Part shown: positions 52,894 to 61,888 of the stretch, one piece after another | Position numbering within the stretch: position 1 is the first letter of the stretch | Layout: each line of letters starts with the position of its first letter | Origin: JAZDEY01 sp043808325 [NCBI: Candidatus Eiseniibacteriota bacterium] | GTDB lineage: Bacteria; Arandabacterota; Arandabacteria; Arandabacterales | NCBI GenBank assembly: GCA_043808325.1 | Contig: JAZDEY010000083.1 | Span: forward strand, 1-64,000 | DNA length: 64,000 nucleotides | Direction: 5' to 3' | Made by a program: the position numbers and the translations under genes | The notes under the pieces: model-generated | What the model was told of the DNA's origin: nothing | Databases searched by the model: none | Seen by the model: the letters and a program-made list of their open reading frames with translations, nothing else

Positions 52894-54834
52894 ATGAACG
52901 ATGAACACAAGGTCGTTATCACGGGCGCAATTGCGGCCGGATCCATTTACATCCTAAAGCATTTCCTCACTCCATTGCTGTTCCCTGACCCCTCACGCGG
53001 GCAGTGGCTGGCTCAGGAAATCCCTATCTATGCGATCCTGGGAGTGTTTGGTGTGGTCGCCTACAGCATCCTCCGCAGGCACAGAGCGCTGGTGCGGGCC
53101 TCAGAACAGTCACGGCAAGCATCGGACATCCGCGACCACATCAGCAGGGCCTTTCTCACGGTGGCGGATGAGAAGGTGTACTCCGCAGTGCTCAAGGTCA
53201 TACTCGAGACGACCGGGAGCAAACACGGGGTCTTCGGCTACCTGAACGACGATGGAGATCTGATCTGTCCTTCGCTTAGGGATCAACCCTGGGATCTGTG
53301 GAACGCCGATGACAAACAAGTTGCCTGGAGTCGAAACTCGTGGCGGGGGCTGTGGGGACAGGCCCTGATTGAGCGGAGGCTACTCTGCTTGAACCAGGAC
53401 CCCGGCGTGGCGGAGGGCAACGGCCCCGCGATGCGAGCAGTTGCCCTACCGGTGTTATACAAGGGAAGTCCGGTTGGGCTCATCATGGTGGGGGATAGGT
53501 CTGCGGATTACGAATCTGCCGATCGGGAGGTTCTTCAGCAGATCGCCGACGATATCAGTCCGATTCTCGGTTTCAGACTCGAGAGATCTGCCGCAGACCG
53601 CACACTCACTGAGTCCGGTTCGGGCAAGCAAAGGGCGCAGGTCCAAATCCTTCAGGACCAACGGATCGAGGCCATCGGCGTCGCCCTCGGCGCCACAAGC
53701 GATCGCCTCAATAGGCTCATATGCAACATTGGATCTAGATTGGGGACATCCGCAGGCGCGGACAAGGGTGGACGCTCCCTGCGGGGGGATCTTGAAGAAC
53801 TGCACGACGCCGGCCTCGGAGCCATCAATCTCCTGCGTCAATTGCTTCTTCTCAAAGGCAAACACCCATTTAAGGCGGCTCCACTGGATCTGAACCTGGT
53901 GCTGCATGAGATGCTTAAGATGATGGGCGGCCTGATAAACAAGAATATTGAGGTGGATGCTTGTCTCGATCCTGACATCTGGACCGCGCTGGTCGATCGT
54001 TCGGCGCTTGAGCAGGTCATACTGAATCTGGTGGCAAACGCTCGAGCTGCCATGCCCGCGGGGGGTCATCTCCGTATAGAAACCGAGAATGTCACCTTGA
54101 AGCAGGGACAGGACCAGATGATCCGCGGCGGCAGGCCGGGCGATTTCGTGTGCATATCGGTCACCGACGACGGACGCGGGATGGACAAGCAAGCGCTAAA
54201 GCGTGTCTTCGAGCCTCTCCCGACGGCACGAGAGGAGGAGAGGACTACGGGCATAGGACTCTCGGTGGCCCTTGCCCTAGTCAATCAGCACGAGGGATGG
54301 ATAAGCGCATACAGTGAGCCGGGGCATGGCTCAACATTCAAAGTCTATCTGCCAGCGTTGTCGATAACCGCACCCCAAAAGGATGACCCGGCCGAACCTC
54401 CTGAGCAAACCAGAGGCAGCGGCGAGCGAATCCTTCTGGTTGAAGATGAGGATGACATCAGGGAGATGGTCACCACGATACTTATAGAGAGCGGCTACGC
54501 GGTGATTGCCGCTGCCTCCGCCAGCCAGGGCCTGGGCATTTTCCACAGGGAGAATGGACAATTCGATCTACTCTTCAGTGACGTCGTGCTGCCCGATGAA
54601 AACGGTGTCCGTCTGGCAGACAGGCTCACTCGCCTCAAGCCTGGGCTCCCGGTGTTGCTTACCAGTGGGTATATGGACGCCGAGGGACACCGCCTGATCA
54701 CCTGTGACAAAGGATATGCCTTCTTGAGTAAGCCTTTTTCTGTGGTTGCCATGCTCAGAGTGGTTGCTGAATCCTTGGCTCCTGCTTACTCGTGCGCAGG
54801 AGGCGACTGCTCAAGCGCCGCAGCGGATATCTGA
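52894..54834 (+). CDS. GAF hybrid kinase paralogue lacking phospho-acceptor His
   Basis: A 646-residue membrane protein. Start at 52894 (MNDEHKVVITG). Two TM helices near the N-terminus, a GAF domain (SKHGVFGYLNDDGDLICPSL, nearly identical wording to the gene upstream), then a HisKA-like region IEAIGVALGATSDRLNRLI where the usual AHDFNN His is replaced (ATSDRLN). HATPase motifs remain (NLVANARAAMP, DDGRGMD, TTGIGLSVAL), as does the receiver (LLFSDVVLPDENG, FLSKPF). It cannot autophosphorylate on that His; a regulatory pseudokinase or a receiver fed by another kinase is more likely. Tandem duplication of the upstream gene with loss of the PAS domains is the likely origin. Confidence 0.85.
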   Translation: MNDEHKVVITGAIAAGSIYILKHFLTPLLFPDPSRGQWLAQEIPIYAILGVFGVVAYSILRRHRALVRASEQSRQASDIRDHISRAFLTVADEKVYSAVLKVILETTGSKHGVFGYLNDDGDLICPSLRDQPWDLWNADDKQVAWSRNSWRGLWGQALIERRLLCLNQDPGVAEGNGPAMRAVALPVLYKGSPVGLIMVGDRSADYESADREVLQQIADDISPILGFRLERSAADRTLTESGSGKQRAQVQILQDQRIEAIGVALGATSDRLNRLICNIGSRLGTSAGADKGGRSLRGDLEELHDAGLGAINLLRQLLLLKGKHPFKAAPLDLNLVLHEMLKMMGGLINKNIEVDACLDPDIWTALVDRSALEQVILNLVANARAAMPAGGHLRIETENVTLKQGQDQMIRGGRPGDFVCISVTDDGRGMDKQALKRVFEPLPTAREEERTTGIGLSVALALVNQHEGWISAYSEPGHGSTFKVYLPALSITAPQKDDPAEPPEQTRGSGERILLVEDEDDIREMVTTILIESGYAVIAAASASQGLGIFHRENGQFDLLFSDVVLPDENGVRLADRLTRLKPGLPVLLTSGYMDAEGHRLITCDKGYAFLSKPFSVVAMLRVVAESLAPAYSCAGGDCSSAAADI

Positions 54835-54849
54835 TGACGGATGTCTGAC

Positions 54850-54929
54850 GGTCTGGCCGCACTCCAGGGTGGCCCCGCTATGGAGGTCACCATATATGTG
54901 CGGGGTGGCCACCAGATTACGGCCAGACC
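54850..54929. repeat. nested inverted repeat after kinase gene
   Basis: Outer arms GGTCTGGCCG (54850-54859) and CGGCCAGACC (54920-54929) are perfect over 10 bp. Inside lie GGTGGCC (54868-54874) and GGCCACC (54907-54913). The result is a long imperfect hairpin starting 15 nt after the stop codon. No T-run follows. It may stabilise or end the mRNA, or be a mobile-element relic. Confidence 0.5.
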
Positions 54930-55010
54930 CCCAACCGCTTGAGCACTGGAGGTCATCAGGCTCTTGTGCTCGGCGGTATCGCAGACATTATCGCTCATTG
55001 TCCTCTCACG

Positions 55011-55064
55011 AAAAAAGGCACAACCGGTGTCGCTTCCATCTCGGAAGCAGTCCAGTTGTGCCTT
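55011..55064 (-). terminator. intrinsic terminator of leftward kinase operon
   Basis: On the minus strand AAGGCACAAC...GTTGTGCCTT encloses an inner GCTTCC/GGAAGC stem and is followed by TTTTTT (55016-55011). A strong rho-independent terminator for genes 58776-55233. Confidence 0.75.
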
Positions 55065-55098
55065 CGACTTGTAGGCCTCACAGCCTACCCGGCAAGGC

Positions 55099-55126
55099 GG
55101 CCCATGACCTCGTCATGAGCCTTTTT
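55099..55126 (+). terminator. intrinsic terminator of rightward kinase genes
   Basis: GGCCCATGAC - 3 nt - GTCATGAGCC followed by TTTTT (55122-55126): a 10-bp stem with one mismatch. It lies beyond the opposite-facing terminator, so the two are interleaved. Confidence 0.75.
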
Positions 55127-55232
55127 CACTATCTGACTCTAAGGTCGACCTCCAAGACTGCGGACTTTAGCTTTATTTTGCGTCCTGCGATATCCGGACC
55201 TCTGGGGCAGCATATCCGGGGCCGGCGTGTAC

Positions 55233-55973
55233 TCATGCCACCCCGGCCACAATCTCCTCGAGCCTCTTCCTTAGCTCGCTCAACTCCTTTGACTTGAACG
55301 ATCGCTTGGATTTCTCGATGATCTCTATGGTCTCTTTCAGAGCACCTGTCAGAGTTCTCGTCTTGGGACAGTCGAGCAATCGGCATACGTCGGCGTAGTC
55401 CGGAGCCTTCGCGATCGCTGCAGTCAGGCTCCTCAGGTCTACGAGACCTTCGGCGATATGGCCTAGCGTGATGGCTACATAAGTGTCAATAGGTACCGTG
55501 AGGGCGTCGTGAGGCTTCCCGGCCAGGACACCCTTGATCTCCTCCAATCTCCGGTTCCAGTCGGTCAAGCGGGACTGGGTCTTGCAGACAACACCATAGA
55601 CCTTCGAACGTTCAATTGCGGCCGTGACGCTTTCAAGCAATTCACTGAAGTCCACGGGTTTCACGAGGTAGGCTACGACCGGCAACTTCACCGATTCGAT
55701 CGCCGATCTTATTGATGGATACCCTGTTATCAGAATAACCGGCAGCCCTTCCGCCAGGCGGCTGACCTCACGGATAAGCTCGAGGTCCGAATTTCCAGGC
55801 ATCTTCATATCGGCAATCAGAAGGTCGTACTCGTTCTCCCCCAATGCCAGCGCAGCTGACGGTCCATCCTGGACACAATCGCATTGATATCCCTCATCCC
55901 GAAGTAGATCGGCGGTTGACTTGAGAAAGGACACCTCATCGTCAGCTATAAGAAGCCTACCCTCCGCCGCCAT
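55233..55973 (-). CDS. response regulator with uncharacterised helical output domain
   Basis: A 246-residue regulator. Receiver (about 5-125): acidic pair DD at 11-12, phospho-Asp D55 in LLIADMKMPG, Thr in LITGYPS, and Lys in YLVKPVDF. Residues about 130-246 are predicted all-helical (LTDWNRRLEEIKGVL, SLTAAIAKAPDYADVCRLL, ELSELRKRLEEIVAG) with no DNA-binding motif that I recognise. A strong AAGGAGGTG precedes the start. It overlaps the upstream kinase gene by 17 bp, marking a cognate two-component pair whose output is likely protein-protein. Confidence 0.85.
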   Translation of the reverse strand: MAAEGRLLIADDEVSFLKSTADLLRDEGYQCDCVQDGPSAALALGENEYDLLIADMKMPGNSDLELIREVSRLAEGLPVILITGYPSIRSAIESVKLPVVAYLVKPVDFSELLESVTAAIERSKVYGVVCKTQSRLTDWNRRLEEIKGVLAGKPHDALTVPIDTYVAITLGHIAEGLVDLRSLTAAIAKAPDYADVCRLLDCPKTRTLTGALKETIEIIEKSKRSFKSKELSELRKRLEEIVAGVA

Positions 55974-58776
55974 TTCGCACCTCCTTGTTGTCCTTGCCGA
56001 CGGGCACGGCTAGCCTAAACGTGGTTCCCTTGCCAGGGCACGTTTCAAACGTGATGGATCCTCCTATCGCCTCTACCATGCTCCTCGAGACGGCCAGTCC
56101 GAGGCCCAAGCCTCCCATCTCAGTATGGGCCTTTGTGGTAAAAAAGGGCTCGAAGATGTGCGGGGCGTTCTCATCGGAGATACCCTGTCCCCGATCCCTG
56201 ACCTTTACGACCACCTCACCGTTATGAGCATCAACAGATACGGTGATTGTACCATGCGGTTCGGAGGCGTCAGCGGCGTTGCGCAGGAGATTGAGAATCA
56301 CCTGTGTCAAGAAGCCCGTGGGCAAGTTGGCAGTTACGGGTTCGTCTGGGACATTGAGCTCCACCAAGATTTCCTTCTCCCGCAAGAAGCCCTCCGATAT
56401 CCTAAGGACCTCGCGGATGCCGTCAACTACCAGTATCTCGTGGCGCACCTGCTTCTCGTCACGGTACAGTTCGAACATCTTGCGGACTATCAAGGCTATG
56501 CGGTCAATCTCGTGTTCGATCAGGGCAACGTATTCATAGCGTGGGTGACCTGTCGGCACTGCCCGCTTTACCAGGAGGAAGGAGTTCTTGATGCCGGCGA
56601 GCGGGTTGTTTATCTCGTGGGCGATGCGTGCCGCCAAGCGGCCCGTGGCCGCGTGTGCTTCACTGGCGGATCGCTGCCTCTCAAGTTGCTTTATGCGCTC
56701 GGTACGGCTTTCGACTATCTTCTCAAGTTCCTCGCTGTGGGTACGAAGCTTCGACTCGGCAGCGCGTAGTTCCATTTCCACATCTTTGAGATGAGTGATA
56801 TCAAGAGCTGAAAACAGCACCGTTGCCAGTGTTTCCGTGTGCCCCGGCGCTACCACCCATCTTAAACTCAGAAATTTCTCCTGGCCGCCGGCTGTCCTGG
56901 TGATGCACTCACGCGCGAAGGAGTCGGCACCCTCACCCATAGCTATCAATGTCTCCACGAGAGCGTCGGAGGTCCGATGGCCTGCGTGTTGCCGGACTAG
57001 GTGCTCCAAGTCCTCGAAGGTGCTGCACTGGAACAATTCCAGCGTGGCGGCATTGGCATCGGTCATGATCACCATGTCACTGCAGGTTGCAATCTCCTCC
57101 GGGTGGTCGCGGAAGTATGCTCTGAAGTCCTGAACCCCCTCGGAGCGCAGAACCTCGATATAAGCCTTGATATTCGAGAGATCCTCTTCCCAGAGTGCGA
57201 TCGGTGAGTTCTCGAAGCGAGTCCGGTAGAGTTCCTCGCGCAGTTGGAGTGCCACCTGGATTCTCTTAAGGTCGGTTATGTCGACGATTACCCCCAGAAG
57301 ACCGGCGACCTTCCCATCCGACCCGGCAAAGGTTGCTTTGCTGAATATGACACCGCGCACTTCGCCGCCACCTGTCCTGACCTTCGATTCATAGACCTGA
57401 GTTCCAGGATGCCGGAGGAGTTCACTATCCTTCTCGAAGTACTCATCCGCCAGGTCCTTGGGTGCGATTTCGTAGACTGACTTCCCAATTATCTGGGTCT
57501 TCGGCAGTCCCACAAACTGCTCAAAGGCTTGGTTGCAGCCGGCGTATATCTGGTTGCTGTCCTTATAGAATATTGGGTTGGGAATGGTGTCCATGAGCGT
57601 TTGCAGAAACTCCAACTGAGACTGTCGTGCATCCTCGGACCGCTTGCGCTCGGTGACGTCCTGCCCAATGGCAAACAATCCCACCACCTCACCCTTAGCA
57701 TTCTTAAGCACCTTGTCGTACCACTCGATAAGAAGCTCTCGCCCGTCGCGCGTAAGCAAAGGGTCGACATTGCCGCGAGTCGGGGCTTCGCCAATGGCCC
57801 GTGTGAACAAAGCGCGAACCTCGGCACGCCTCCGCTCAGGCAAGAAGGTATCGAACCAGTCCTTCCCCCGCACCTCGTGGAGCGGATATCCGGAGATCCT
57901 CTCCATGTAGGGGTTGAACGAAACGATCTTGCCTCGGGGGTCAAGCACCAGAACAATGGCCTGCGCGGTTTCCACAAGTCCCGTGGCAAAATCCCGTTCG
58001 TTCCGCAAGGCCTCCTCTGCCTGCTTGCGCTCGGTGATGTCTTCCAGGAAGCCATTGACGCAAGTAGTCTCTCCATTCTCGTCAAGCAGGAGGGTGGCCT
58101 TATTCACTACCCACTTGACTTGACCCGCAGGTGTCACTATCCGATATTCAATATCCAGCGCGGTCTTCTTCCTGCGGTGCTCCATAATCTTCTCCCACGC
58201 CTGCTCACGATCATCAGGGTGGATCGTACTCTTAAAGAGTGTGGGAGTTTCAGTGAGCTCCTTCGCAGAGTAGCCGGTGAGCTCTGTTATTCTGCTGGAA
58301 ACAAAGACACTGACGGGCTGCTGATTGGGCAAAACACTGTACACGACAACGGGGATGTTTTCACTGATTAGCCGGAATCGCTGCTCGCTTTCCCGAAGAG
58401 CCTCCTCTGCCCGCGTCCGGGCAGTGATGTCGCGGAGTACCCGAAGCCTCGAGCGGCTCCCATCCAGATTTTGGATCGAGGTGGCAGTGATTTCGTATGT
58501 TCTGTGATTCTTCGAGCAGAGCCATTCTCTCTGATCGGGTTTGCCACGTCCTGCCGGCGCTGCCCAACACCCCTCGCACGGAGCATGACCCATCGACAAG
58601 TACTTGTAGCATTTCTTCCCCTCCCACGGACCGAAGGTCTCTTCAAGCACTTCATTGACGTAGAGCAGATCGTAGGTATCGCTGATAAGAAGCACACCGT
58701 CTCTGATGGCGGTAAATACGCCGAACAGGTTATCTCGTTCCGCCAATTGCTGCTTCGTCTTCTCCGCGCCTCTCAT
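55957..58776 (-). CDS. multi-PAS sensor histidine kinase
   Basis: A 939-residue soluble sensor kinase; no TM helix is evident. ATG 58776 fits GGAGG better than GTG 58779. About five PAS domains: the first (about 15-120) with a Cys cluster C56...C67-x2-C70 (KKCYKYL...APCEGCW), then about 130-255, 260-380, 385-510 and a divergent one about 515-690. A coiled coil leads to HisKA (ARIAHEINNPLAGIKNSF) and HATPase (NLLRNAADAS, DRGQGIS, GGLGLGLAVSRSM). Overlaps its response regulator. The Cys triad could hold a cofactor or be redox active (inference). Confidence 0.9.
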   Translation of the reverse strand: MRGAEKTKQQLAERDNLFGVFTAIRDGVLLISDTYDLLYVNEVLEETFGPWEGKKCYKYLSMGHAPCEGCWAAPAGRGKPDQREWLCSKNHRTYEITATSIQNLDGSRSRLRVLRDITARTRAEEALRESEQRFRLISENIPVVVYSVLPNQQPVSVFVSSRITELTGYSAKELTETPTLFKSTIHPDDREQAWEKIMEHRRKKTALDIEYRIVTPAGQVKWVVNKATLLLDENGETTCVNGFLEDITERKQAEEALRNERDFATGLVETAQAIVLVLDPRGKIVSFNPYMERISGYPLHEVRGKDWFDTFLPERRRAEVRALFTRAIGEAPTRGNVDPLLTRDGRELLIEWYDKVLKNAKGEVVGLFAIGQDVTERKRSEDARQSQLEFLQTLMDTIPNPIFYKDSNQIYAGCNQAFEQFVGLPKTQIIGKSVYEIAPKDLADEYFEKDSELLRHPGTQVYESKVRTGGGEVRGVIFSKATFAGSDGKVAGLLGVIVDITDLKRIQVALQLREELYRTRFENSPIALWEEDLSNIKAYIEVLRSEGVQDFRAYFRDHPEEIATCSDMVIMTDANAATLELFQCSTFEDLEHLVRQHAGHRTSDALVETLIAMGEGADSFARECITRTAGGQEKFLSLRWVVAPGHTETLATVLFSALDITHLKDVEMELRAAESKLRTHSEELEKIVESRTERIKQLERQRSASEAHAATGRLAARIAHEINNPLAGIKNSFLLVKRAVPTGHPRYEYVALIEHEIDRIALIVRKMFELYRDEKQVRHEILVVDGIREVLRISEGFLREKEILVELNVPDEPVTANLPTGFLTQVILNLLRNAADASEPHGTITVSVDAHNGEVVVKVRDRGQGISDENAPHIFEPFFTTKAHTEMGGLGLGLAVSRSMVEAIGGSITFETCPGKGTTFRLAVPVGKDNKEVRNGGGG

Positions 58777-59299
58777 CACTGGCCTCCAGGGGCGAAATCA
58801 CTCCCGATCGGATTATCAGCGCGCATGACCGTATGCGTATCCCAAAGTGAGATTATGGACCTGAGCAAGCGCGGCCCGGGTAAACGCCATGGTCGGTAAC
58901 AGGTGTTGGATTCCAGCGCAATTCCTCGGTTTGCCGCAGCCTGCCACGGCGCCACCCCCTCCGCTGAAGGTTCACGCACAGGCGACACAAACGGACACGC
59001 CGCCCGGGGACAACTGCGCAGTATCCTAAGAATAGCGCTTATCAGGAACCTGTCAAGCTCCATCCCAGCCTGCCGGCGATGCTCAAGTCCGGCAATGGCC
59101 GGCCGATATACATTAATGGGAGGTCATCGATCTTGGGATTACCACGTCCTCATCTTATCCAGCAGCATGCTTCCACTCCTGGGCTCCTCACGGACCTCCT
59201 GACTATTGCCCAAGCCGTGTTACCGCACGATTGCGGCCTGACGCTAGGCCGGGGACTCTGGCTACCGGTACCGCCGCGCAGAAGGGCGGGATCAATATC
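58777..59299. promoter_or_regulatory. divergent regulatory region between sensor operons
   Basis: About 520 bases between the leftward PAS kinase and the rightward CHASE protein must contain both promoters. I found no convincing -35/-10 or -24/-12 pair and no strong palindrome. A/T-richer tracts lie at about 59020-59045 and 59095-59160. Confidence 0.35.
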
Positions 59300-61636
59300 A
59301 TGAAAGCACCGCTGATGAGGCGAGGGAAGTGGGTCAAGATGAGGAGCTATGCGACTCCTGCCATCGTGGGTTGCCTCGGCGTGGGCCTCTCCATCCTTGC
59401 ATTCTCACTGAGTCGGGTGCGGGTTGCCCACGAGGAGTATGATGAGTTCGCTCGAGTAGCCCAAGTACGGGTGTCTCAATTGGGGCGCGAACTCGATGAA
59501 CACCGGAGCATCCTTCGATCGGTGCAGGCTTTCTACGACGGCTCGCAGAACGTGGAACGACAAGAATTCCGGAGTTTCACTGCCGCTGTGCTTGGGCGCG
59601 ACATCGACATTCACACCATTGCCTGGCTGCCTCGCGTGACAGATGCCGAACGCCCCGCTCTTGAGCACAACACTGCAGCAGAGGGCTTTCCAGGCTTCAA
59701 GATCACTGATCTAAGTGAGGAAGGCCTGCTTGTGCCGGCAAGGCGACGGAGGGAGTATTTCCCCATCTTGTACGTCAGCCAGATGGAGGGTAATGAGGGC
59801 CTACTTGGATCGGATTGGGCTCAAGATCCTGACATACTCGCAGCATTGGCCCGTGCCCGCGATACCGGGAAGCCGGTAACGGTGCGGGCAATCCGGCAGC
59901 CCGGTGTGACTGGCGATTCCCAATATCTCTGCACGCTGGTGTCTGTATACGGCAAGGGAACACGGGTCCAGACGGTGGAAGACCGCCGCACGAACCTCGA
60001 GGGCTTCCTGGCGGAGATGTTCCGGCCCGATGATGTAATGAAGGCGACATCTCCACAGGGGATTCGTTTTCCTGTCAACCTGCGACTCGTCAGCATTGAC
60101 GATGAAATCTCAAATGCGCTTCTCTACGCTGCGGTCCAGGGTGGGCATAGGAAAACAGCCGAAGGGGGGCAGCCGGAGATATTCAAGACTGATGGTGCTC
60201 TCCACTGCGTGGCCACTGTCAAGGTGCAGGATGTGGCCTGGACAGTCGAGGGTGAGGTGAACCCGGAATTCGGCAGCTTCAGCGGAGCGTGGATCCCCGC
60301 GCTGATCCTTGGCGGCGGGCTCCTGGTGGCGGGAGCGGTCACAGCCCACTTGATCACCCAGGCAAGGAAGTCGGCGCAGATCGGCTGGTATGCGCATGAA
60401 CTCACCGTTACGCAGACCGAATTGGAGCGAAGACTCGCAGATTACATGATCACCCAAAAGGTGCTTCGCGAGAGCGAAGCCTATCTGCAAGTGATATTCG
60501 ACGCCACCACAACAGGCATTATCATCATCGATCCGGAGACCCATACGATTGTGGACGCGAATCAAGCAGCAACAAGGATGATCGGGCGCAGCAAACAGAC
60601 CATGATCGGCAGGGTATGTCACAAGTTCGTCTGCCCGGCCGAAGTTGGTAGATGTCCAGTCACCGACGGAGGCGAGATCTTCGACAACTCGGAGCGCACG
60701 TTTCTGAGGGCCTCGGGAGAGAGCGTGCCATGCTTGTCAACGGTGGTTCCGGTCACAATTAGGGGCAAGAAGCACTTGCTGCATTGCTTCGTCGACGTGA
60801 GCGCCCAGAAGCAGGTCCATGATATCGCCCGCCGGGAAAGCGCCAAGCTCTCCAGCATGATCTCCGGAATGAATGAGGGCGTCGTCTTCGCAGACGCGGG
60901 CAATACCATTGTGGAGGTGAATGACTACTTCTGCAGGTTCGTTGGGAAGACCCATGACGAGATTGTGGGGAAGCGAATCGACGAATTCCATGGCGGCGAA
61001 GTTCTGGCGCAAGTAAGAACGCTGATCGACGGCTTCCGTGCCAACTCCGACTCCCAGCCCTTCATCACGCAGCGCAGTATTGGCGATGTGGACGTCATCC
61101 TGCGCATGCAACCGATCTATCGTGATCGTCGGTATGACGGCGTGCTTCTAAACGTAGTCGATGTGACGGAGCTGGCAGTTGCTCGCCGTCGGGCAGAGGA
61201 GGCTGTCCGCAAGCCACAAGCCGCTGCTGCGGAAGGTGTGACGGGCGGGACCCCCTTGGACGGGCTCCGCGTTCTTGTTGCCGAGGACGGCCCGGACAAT
61301 CAGCGCCTGATAAGGACACTCTTATCCAAGGCCGGCGCCGAGGTCACCATTGTCGAAGACGGCATCGCAGCCGTCCAGGCAGCGACGGATGGTCACTTCG
61401 ATGTGGTCCTTATGGACCTCCAGATGCCCAAGATGGATGGCTATGAGGCTACGCGGGTTTTGAGGGAGGGTGGTTACTCGCGCCCAATTCTGGCACTGAC
61501 CGCACACGCTATGTCGGCAGATCGTGAGAAGTGTCTCGCCGCCGGCTGCGATGATCACCTGACAAAGCCAATCAATGTGGAAGCGCTGCTGAGCAAAGTC
61601 TCCCAATGGGCGAAGGTGCCCGTGGCTGCCCATTAG
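59300..61636 (+). CDS. CHASE-PAS-PAS-receiver protein lacking kinase core
   Basis: A 778-residue membrane protein. Start at 59300 ([11 protein letters not shown]) is preferred over GTG/ATG options to 59231. TM1 (about 17-37), CHASE sensor domain (about 50-310; [22 protein letters not shown] and [10 protein letters not shown]), TM2 (about 332-352), PAS1 with Cys cluster ([18 protein letters not shown]), PAS2 (about 510-630) and a receiver (about 655-770; phospho-Asp in [13 protein letters not shown], Lys in HLTKPIN). HisKA and HATPase are absent: PAS2 ends [12 protein letters not shown] and a short Ala/Gly linker leads to [11 protein letters not shown]. It may take phosphate from another kinase, with an HPt gene just downstream. 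Confidence 0.88.
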   Translation: MKAPLMRRGKWVKMRSYATPAIVGCLGVGLSILAFSLSRVRVAHEEYDEFARVAQVRVSQLGRELDEHRSILRSVQAFYDGSQNVERQEFRSFTAAVLGRDIDIHTIAWLPRVTDAERPALEHNTAAEGFPGFKITDLSEEGLLVPARRRREYFPILYVSQMEGNEGLLGSDWAQDPDILAALARARDTGKPVTVRAIRQPGVTGDSQYLCTLVSVYGKGTRVQTVEDRRTNLEGFLAEMFRPDDVMKATSPQGIRFPVNLRLVSIDDEISNALLYAAVQGGHRKTAEGGQPEIFKTDGALHCVATVKVQDVAWTVEGEVNPEFGSFSGAWIPALILGGGLLVAGAVTAHLITQARKSAQIGWYAHELTVTQTELERRLADYMITQKVLRESEAYLQVIFDATTTGIIIIDPETHTIVDANQAATRMIGRSKQTMIGRVCHKFVCPAEVGRCPVTDGGEIFDNSERTFLRASGESVPCLSTVVPVTIRGKKHLLHCFVDVSAQKQVHDIARRESAKLSSMISGMNEGVVFADAGNTIVEVNDYFCRFVGKTHDEIVGKRIDEFHGGEVLAQVRTLIDGFRANSDSQPFITQRSIGDVDVILRMQPIYRDRRYDGVLLNVVDVTELAVARRRAEEAVRKPQAAAAEGVTGGTPLDGLRVLVAEDGPDNQRLIRTLLSKAGAEVTIVEDGIAAVQAATDGHFDVVLMDLQMPKMDGYEATRVLREGGYSRPILALTAHAMSADREKCLAAGCDDHLTKPINVEALLSKVSQWAKVPVAAH

Positions 61637-61675
61637 GCGAGACCCAACTGTGGATACCGGAAGGAGGGGGATCGG

Positions 61676-61888
61676 ATGAAGCCAATCGTGTCCGAGTTTG
61701 CCGGTGATGCGGACCTCGCGCCCATTATCAAGGAGTTCGTTTCAGTGTCGAGTCGGGTGCTGAGGCCTGAGTTCCGCTCGCACAAAGCCCCGTGGGGGGC
61801 CGCCAAGTTTATGCCGCCGGGGACTCCACTAGTGCCTCGGCGTACCGGGAGGGGCTGGTCGGGGGGCTGGTTTGAGATCTTCGTATGA
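61676..61888 (+). pseudogene. truncated HPt-like gene
   Basis: A 70-codon frame with a good ribosome site (GGAGGGGG). Its first about 22 codons (KPIVSEFAGDADLAPIIKEFV) match the start of HPt-type proteins that accompany hybrid kinases (pattern IxSEFADDPDM...FV). After that the sequence changes to Arg/Pro/Gly-rich text with no helix pattern and runs antisense into the flavoprotein gene. No phospho-His (HxxKG) is present. Probably a gene cut by rearrangement. Confidence 0.55.

Larger units (their letters stand above)
54930..55232. other. intergenic between convergent kinase operons
   Basis: About 300 bases holding two intrinsic terminators facing opposite ways. Nothing else could be identified. 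Confidence 0.5.

Noticed and set aside
55011-55126. Riboswitch or structured small RNA
   Set aside because: The stems are better explained as two opposite terminators, each with its own T-run; no known aptamer core was recognised.
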